Source of the DNA: CAYOLL01 sp964404765 [NCBI: uncultured Gemmatimonadota bacterium]
GTDB taxonomy: Bacteria; 4572-55
Assembly (NCBI GenBank): GCA_964404765.1
Contig: CAYOLL010000235.1
Span: forward strand, 1 to 8,044
DNA: 8,044 bases
Direction of reading: 5' to 3'
Positions 5,138-8,044 of this stretch are shown here, piece after piece. Below the pieces are notes generated by a model, which worked only from the letters and a program-made list of their open reading frames with translations, ran no database searches and was not told the origin of the DNA. A program made the position numbers and the translations under genes. Numbering within the stretch: position 1 is the first letter of the stretch; each line of letters opens with the position of its first letter.

Positions 5138-6736
5138 ATGACAAACCATTCGCACATTTTAAGCAGCCTCAGCCAAAACAAGCTGTTCCGGCAACTGTCA
5201 CCAGAACAATTGACGGCCTTGGACACGACGGGTTTTCGCCGGCAGCAGTCTGCCGCCGGCGCGTACATTGCCCGGCAAGATGAACCGGCGGACGCCCTGT
5301 TTTTGATCGTCACCGGCGCGGTAGCCATCACCCAAACGCTTAGTGACGCCCACGAAGCCGATATGGCCGTGCGCGAGTCCGGCGATTTTGTCGGTGAAAT
5401 GGCCTTGCTGGAAGGCGATATCCGCTCGGCCAACATGGTCTGCGTGCAACCGACCGAGCTGATTGTTATCCCCAAAAGCGCTTTTTTGCAAATCCTCAAT
5501 CAATTCCCGGAAATTAACCAGATGGTTATCCGGGCCATCACGCAGCGCTTGCGCCAAACCCTGGAACAGGCCGGTTCCCAGATCGAGAAGAATCTGGAAT
5601 TGCAAGCCTTAGTTAAGCGCATCACGGAGCAAAATTGGGAACTCAACAATCTGACGAAAAGGCTGCAAACGGAAATTGAAGCGCGGCGGCAGACGGAGCA
5701 GGCCCTGGCCGAGGCGCAGCAGCATCTGGAAGCGTCCCAAAACGCCCACAGGCAAGCGGAGATCGAAAAGCTCGGCCTGTTCATCGGCCACAGCCCGGAA
5801 ATGCAGCGGGTTTACGAGGCCATTGTCAAGGCCGCGCCGCTCCATTTGACCGTCTTGATTCAGGGCGAAACCGGAACAGGCAAGGAATTGGTGGCGCTCG
5901 CGCTGCATCAACTCAGTTCCCGCCGAAACCGGCCGTTCATCATCGTCAACTGCGGCGCGATTGCCCGCGATTTGGCCGAAAGCGAATTGTTCGGACATGT
6001 TAAGGGTGCATTTTCCGGGGCGGTGCAGACGCAACCGGGCAAGTTTAAGCTGGCCGACGGCTCGACGCTTTTTCTGGATGAAATCGGCGAACTGCCGCCG
6101 GACACGCAGGTTAAACTGCTGCGGGCCATCGAAAAGCAACAAATTTGGCCGGTCGGCGCAGTCGCCGCGCAAGCGCTGGATGTGCGGATTGTGGCGGCGA
6201 CCCATCGGGATTTGGCGGAGGATGTAAAGCTGGGCCGCTTTCGGGCCGATTTGTTTCACCGGCTGAATATCATCAAGATCGAAGTTCCGCCGTTGCGCCG
6301 GCGCCTGGCGGATATACCGTTGCTGGCCTATCGCTTTTTGCGCGATTATGCCGCCGAAATGCAGCGCGACGTTGTGGGGTTTTCCAGCGCCGCTTTGGAC
6401 GCCCTGCAGCAGCATGATTGGCCCGGCAATGTGCGCGAATTAAAACACGTCATCGCCCGCGCTGTTTTCCGACATGAGCGCGGTAAAATGATCACCTTGG
6501 CCGACCTTTTTCCGGATCATCCCCAAGCCGCCCTGGAGGAGCTTGTTAATCCGGCCCACCCTGGCGCACATTCGGCGACCTTGACGCTCGGCGCACAACT
6601 GCGCCATACAGAAAAAAAGCTGCTTCTTGCCGCTCTGACTCAGAATCGGGGCAACCGCACCAAAACCGCGGCCCAATTGGGCATTGACCGCAAGTGGCTG
6701 TATCGCCTCATCAAAAAGCATCAGATTGCGATTTGA
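5138..6736 (+). CDS. Sigma-54 activator with cyclic-nucleotide-binding-type sensor domain
   Basis: A 532-residue enhancer-binding protein. Residues about 15-130 form a cNMP-binding (CRP/FNR-type) domain with the phosphate-cassette pattern GEMALL...RSA (85-98). A coiled-coil linker rich in E, Q and R follows (about 135-210). The AAA+ domain (about 214-445) has Walker A GETGTGKE (243-250), the sigma-54-contact loop GAFSGA (290-295, Ser for the usual Thr), Walker B TLFLDEIGEL (310-319) and the RxDLFHRL arginine region. A Fis-type helix-turn-helix ends the protein (TKTAAQLGIDRKWLYRLIKK). It has no receiver domain, so the signal is probably a small ligand rather than phosphorylation. The ATG at 5138 places the sensor domain naturally; the frame is open back to 4988, but that part is repeat sequence. 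No clear ribosome binding site is seen. The downstream sigma-54 promoter is the obvious target. Confidence 0.93.
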   Translation: MTNHSHILSSLSQNKLFRQLSPEQLTALDTTGFRRQQSAAGAYIARQDEPADALFLIVTGAVAITQTLSDAHEADMAVRESGDFVGEMALLEGDIRSANMVCVQPTELIVIPKSAFLQILNQFPEINQMVIRAITQRLRQTLEQAGSQIEKNLELQALVKRITEQNWELNNLTKRLQTEIEARRQTEQALAEAQQHLEASQNAHRQAEIEKLGLFIGHSPEMQRVYEAIVKAAPLHLTVLIQGETGTGKELVALALHQLSSRRNRPFIIVNCGAIARDLAESELFGHVKGAFSGAVQTQPGKFKLADGSTLFLDEIGELPPDTQVKLLRAIEKQQIWPVGAVAAQALDVRIVAATHRDLAEDVKLGRFRADLFHRLNIIKIEVPPLRRRLADIPLLAYRFLRDYAAEMQRDVVGFSSAALDALQQHDWPGNVRELKHVIARAVFRHERGKMITLADLFPDHPQAALEELVNPAHPGAHSATLTLGAQLRHTEKKLLLAALTQNRGNRTKTAAQLGIDRKWLYRLIKKHQIAI

Positions 6737-6756
6737 AGCCGTAGTGCGGTTTTTTT
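6736..6756 (+). terminator. Weak Rho-independent terminator of the activator gene
   Basis: AAGCCG (6736-6741) pairs with CGGTTT (6747-6752), six pairs including one G-T, around the loop TAGTG. It runs into a T tract to 6756. The stem begins at the last base of the stop codon. It is short and probably inefficient, but correctly placed. Confidence 0.45.
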
Positions 6757-6792
6757 ACCCCAAATATTTTTCGATCGGGGTCATTTCACCCC
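6757..6792 (+). promoter_or_regulatory. Candidate enhancer site for the sigma-54 activator
   Basis: Contains ACCCC (6757-6761), GGGGT (6777-6781) and ACCCC (6788-6792). The last two form a dyad, GGGGT-N6-ACCCC, and the two ACCCCAA boxes are direct repeats 31 bases apart. The dyad centre is about 110 bases before the inferred transcription start, the usual distance for an upstream activating site bound by the Fis-type domain of a sigma-54 activator. Binding by the 5138-6736 product is inference from position and symmetry. Confidence 0.5.
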
Positions 6793-6839
6793 AATGCGAC
6801 CTTTCGTCCCGTCAGTAAAAATTCCGCTAATATCCATAC

Positions 6840-6852
6840 CATCAAGGCGTTG
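6840..6852 (+). promoter_or_regulatory. Near-consensus IHF binding site
   Basis: CATCAAGGCGTTG fits WATCAANNNNTTR at all defined positions except the first (C instead of A/T). It lies between the candidate enhancer and the -24/-12 promoter, about 45-50 bases upstream of the inferred start, where IHF usually bends DNA at sigma-54 promoters. The same bases include GGCG-TTG-CGCC, so a different dyad-binding protein is possible. Confidence 0.45.
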
Positions 6853-6868
6853 CGCCGTTTAAGGTGCA

Positions 6869-6883
6869 TGGCACCCTTCTTGC
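6869..6883 (+). promoter_or_regulatory. Sigma-54 (-24/-12) promoter
   Basis: TGGCAC (6869-6874), five bases, TTGC (6880-6883), matching the sigma-54 consensus TGGCAC-N5-TTGC exactly. Transcription should start near 6894-6895, giving a leader of about 62 bases before the radical SAM gene. The dyad GGTGC-ATG-GCACC (6863-6875) covers the -24 element and could be a secondary operator. The site lies directly after a sigma-54 activator gene, which makes a chance match unlikely. Confidence 0.88.
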
Positions 6884-6941
6884 TTTTCTTCTCAGTAGCG
6901 AAACGCAAGATGTCGTTCCCACAAATCTAACGCGATGATTT

Positions 6942-6949
6942 AAAGGAGG
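6942..6949 (+). promoter_or_regulatory. Strong ribosome binding site
   Basis: AAAGGAGG lies 7 bases before the ATG at 6957. It is the strongest Shine-Dalgarno sequence in the window and fixes the start of the radical SAM gene. Most other genes here have weak or no visible sites, so high expression on induction is plausible. Confidence 0.85.
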
Positions 6950-6956
6950 ATGCCCG

Positions 6957-7931
6957 ATGAAAATTTCAAGCATGGATATTTACGTGACTTACCGCTGCAA
7001 CCTGCGCTGCGCCCATTGCTACGTGGGCGAACGGCTGAACACCAATCGAAATATGGACTACGACATGTTTGAGCGGATTATTGCCCGCTGCAAGGAGTGG
7101 CAAACGGAAGTGGTGTCCTTTCTCGGCGGCGAGCCGACGCTGTATCCGCACATTGTTCCGGCGATTAAACAGGCGCAGGCGTTGGGGCTTAACACCCGCT
7201 TAGTCAGCAACGGCACCAGCGGCTTTGCCAAATTTTTGCAGAAATTTGACGGCGAGACGCTGCCCTATCTCTATTTCAGCATTGACGGCTCGAACGAAGC
7301 GGGTCACGATGCCGTGCGCGGGCCGGGCGTTTTTCGGCAACTGATTACCAACGTGAAGCGGGCGCGGGAGTTGGGCTATCGGGCGACCGGGGTGATCTCG
7401 CTGCACAAACGGAATGCGCACGATGCCGTGGCCACGGTGAAGCTGGTGGAATCGCTGGGCCTGGAATGCGCCAACATTCACTTTGTGACCGACCGCGGTT
7501 TTGCCGGGGCCGACATGGTGCTGTCCATCCCGGAATGGTTCGATGTCTGTAAAAAGCTGAACGAGGCGGCGAAGGATTTAACGATTCCCCTGCGCGTCGA
7601 AAAGACGTTTTTGCCGGGCATTGGCACACTGCCAAGCTGTGCCGTCCACGACCAGAGCAACATGGTGGTTTATCCCGACGGGCGCGTCTATTTCTGCAAC
7701 CTGTTTATTGACCTGCCCGACGGTCATTCCTACACCTGGACGAACGACGGCCTTTTGCCAAACCAGAACCGGCTCAATGAGCGCACCATTTGCGCCGAAT
7801 CGGGCTGCGGCCACTGCCCGGCCATGCGTTATGTCAATCAGGATGTGGAAAATGAGGCGCGCCGTCAGAATTTTACCATCGGCTGCATTTACAATAAAGA
7901 TCGGATTTTGCCGGGGGTGAGCAGGAATTAG
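6957..7931 (+). CDS. Radical SAM protein with SPASM-like C-terminal domain
   Basis: A 324-residue protein. The radical SAM core (about 5-205) carries YRC14-x3-C18-x2-C21Y for the SAM-binding [4Fe-4S] cluster, the SAM-contact motif GGEP (57-60), and strands ending RLVSNG (81-86) and FSIDG (107-111). The C-terminal part resembles a SPASM/Twitch auxiliary-cluster domain. C228-x13-G-x4-C247 fits the SPASM opening exactly, followed by C279-x4-C284-x2-C287 and a last C310, so six cysteines with spacing unlike the standard CX2CX5CX3C. Such enzymes commonly modify peptides or proteins (as AlbA, PqqE and anSME do); the substrate here is unknown. It is transcribed from a -24/-12 promoter and so probably switched by the activator at 5138-6736. 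No membrane segment. A small ORF overlaps its stop codon. Confidence 0.93.
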   Translation: MKISSMDIYVTYRCNLRCAHCYVGERLNTNRNMDYDMFERIIARCKEWQTEVVSFLGGEPTLYPHIVPAIKQAQALGLNTRLVSNGTSGFAKFLQKFDGETLPYLYFSIDGSNEAGHDAVRGPGVFRQLITNVKRARELGYRATGVISLHKRNAHDAVATVKLVESLGLECANIHFVTDRGFAGADMVLSIPEWFDVCKKLNEAAKDLTIPLRVEKTFLPGIGTLPSCAVHDQSNMVVYPDGRVYFCNLFIDLPDGHSYTWTNDGLLPNQNRLNERTICAESGCGHCPAMRYVNQDVENEARRQNFTIGCIYNKDRILPGVSRN

Positions 7932-8002
7932 TGCATGGGTGCTTCGCTGAAATAGAAAAGGGTGTGGAAAACTTCCCACGCCCCAAAGATCAGACCTCCT
8001 GA
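7931..8002 (+). CDS. Possible 23-residue peptide coupled to the radical SAM gene
   Basis: A GTG at 7931-7933 shares its G with the TAG stop of the radical SAM gene (TAGTG), a common coupling arrangement. The frame runs MHGCFAEIEKGV then ENFPRPKDQTS to a TGA at 8000-8002. AGGA lies 4 bases upstream of the GTG. A short Cys-containing peptide next to a SPASM-type radical SAM enzyme would fit a modified-peptide precursor, but 23 codons open by chance are common, the start is not ATG, and the same bases can fold into hairpins. It should be treated as a hypothesis. Confidence 0.22.
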   Translation: MHGCFAEIEKGVENFPRPKDQTS

Positions 8003-8012
8003 TCCCGTGCGC
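7931..8012 (+). other. Potential structured RNA or 3' end element
   Basis: GTGCATGGG (7931-7939) can pair with CCCGTGCGC (8004-8012), nine pairs with two G-U. Enclosed are GGGTGTGG/CCACGCCC (7960-7967 with 7976-7983, eight pairs, one G-U) and GATCAG/CTGATC (7988-7993 with 7999-8004, six pairs; one base is shared with the outer stem). No T tract follows, so it is not a standard terminator. I do not recognise a riboswitch class. It could be a 3' processing or stability element. Confidence 0.35.
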
Positions 8013-8044
8013 GGCTAACAGTCGTGAAACTTATTTCTGCAAAA

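Noticed and set aside
5122-6721. Long minus-strand open frames opposite the activator gene (up to 268 codons)
   Set aside because: They are shadows of a G+C-rich coding region with clear plus-strand motifs (Walker A/B, GAFSGA, Fis-type HTH); their own translations show no domain.
7962-8018. Second short frame (GTG at 7962, 18 codons) after the radical SAM gene
   Set aside because: It lacks a spaced ribosome binding site and overlaps the hairpins; the frame at 7931 is better placed, and even that is weak.

Overview
The window looks like chromosomal DNA of a free-living, probably anaerobic or microaerophilic bacterium that uses sigma-54. The gene mix (DUF4416 protein, rhodanese plus MauE/DoxX-type membrane protein, sigma-54 activator, radical SAM enzyme) is of a kind met in Deltaproteobacteria and related deep-branching phyla. 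No rRNA or other marker is present, so the lineage cannot be fixed. Base composition is not uniform: sampled lines of the left part (about 1-5000) run near 40-48% G+C, and sampled lines of the regulator and radical SAM genes (about 5138-7930) near 58-62%.

Layout. Positions 1-515 hold two small minus-strand genes: a 62-residue zinc-ribbon protein and, just upstream of it, an unrecognised 63-residue ORF. The latter diverges from mutY (adenine DNA glycosylase, 517-1629), and the two ATGs are one base apart. mutY is followed by a DUF4416 gene (1708-2265), which overlaps by 11 bases a TIM-barrel protein of the sugar-isomerase type (2255-3079) whose usual metal-binding glutamates appear to be replaced. 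A 137-base, almost fully self-complementary repeat element (3131-3267) precedes a two-gene unit of a membrane-anchored rhodanese (3333-3863) and a MauE/DoxX-like membrane protein with a CxC motif (3865-4413).

Positions 4414-5137 have no intact gene but are not empty. On the minus strand they carry the decayed 3' end of a leucyl-tRNA synthetase gene (4792-4949, one frameshift and one nonsense codon) with its hairpin terminator still in place (4731-4781), and short minus-strand ORF fragments beyond it. Next come a 15-bp inverted repeat (5008-5086) and a 27-base motif that also occurs at the left edge of the window.

The right half is a compact regulatory module. A sigma-54 activator with a cyclic-nucleotide-binding-type sensor domain (5138-6736) is followed by a 220-base control region and a radical SAM protein with a C-terminal SPASM-like cysteine domain (6957-7931). 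The control region contains a dyad of GGGGT/ACCCC boxes suited to an enhancer site, a near-consensus IHF site, and a textbook -24/-12 promoter (TGGCAC-N5-TTGC). The simplest reading is that the activator senses a ligand and switches on the radical SAM gene. Directly after that gene, a 23-codon ORF overlaps its stop codon (TAGTG) and lies in sequence that can also fold into a multi-hairpin structure. It may be a precursor peptide or an RNA element, but the window ends before this can be judged. This sigma-54/radical SAM unit is the best candidate for an undescribed system here.
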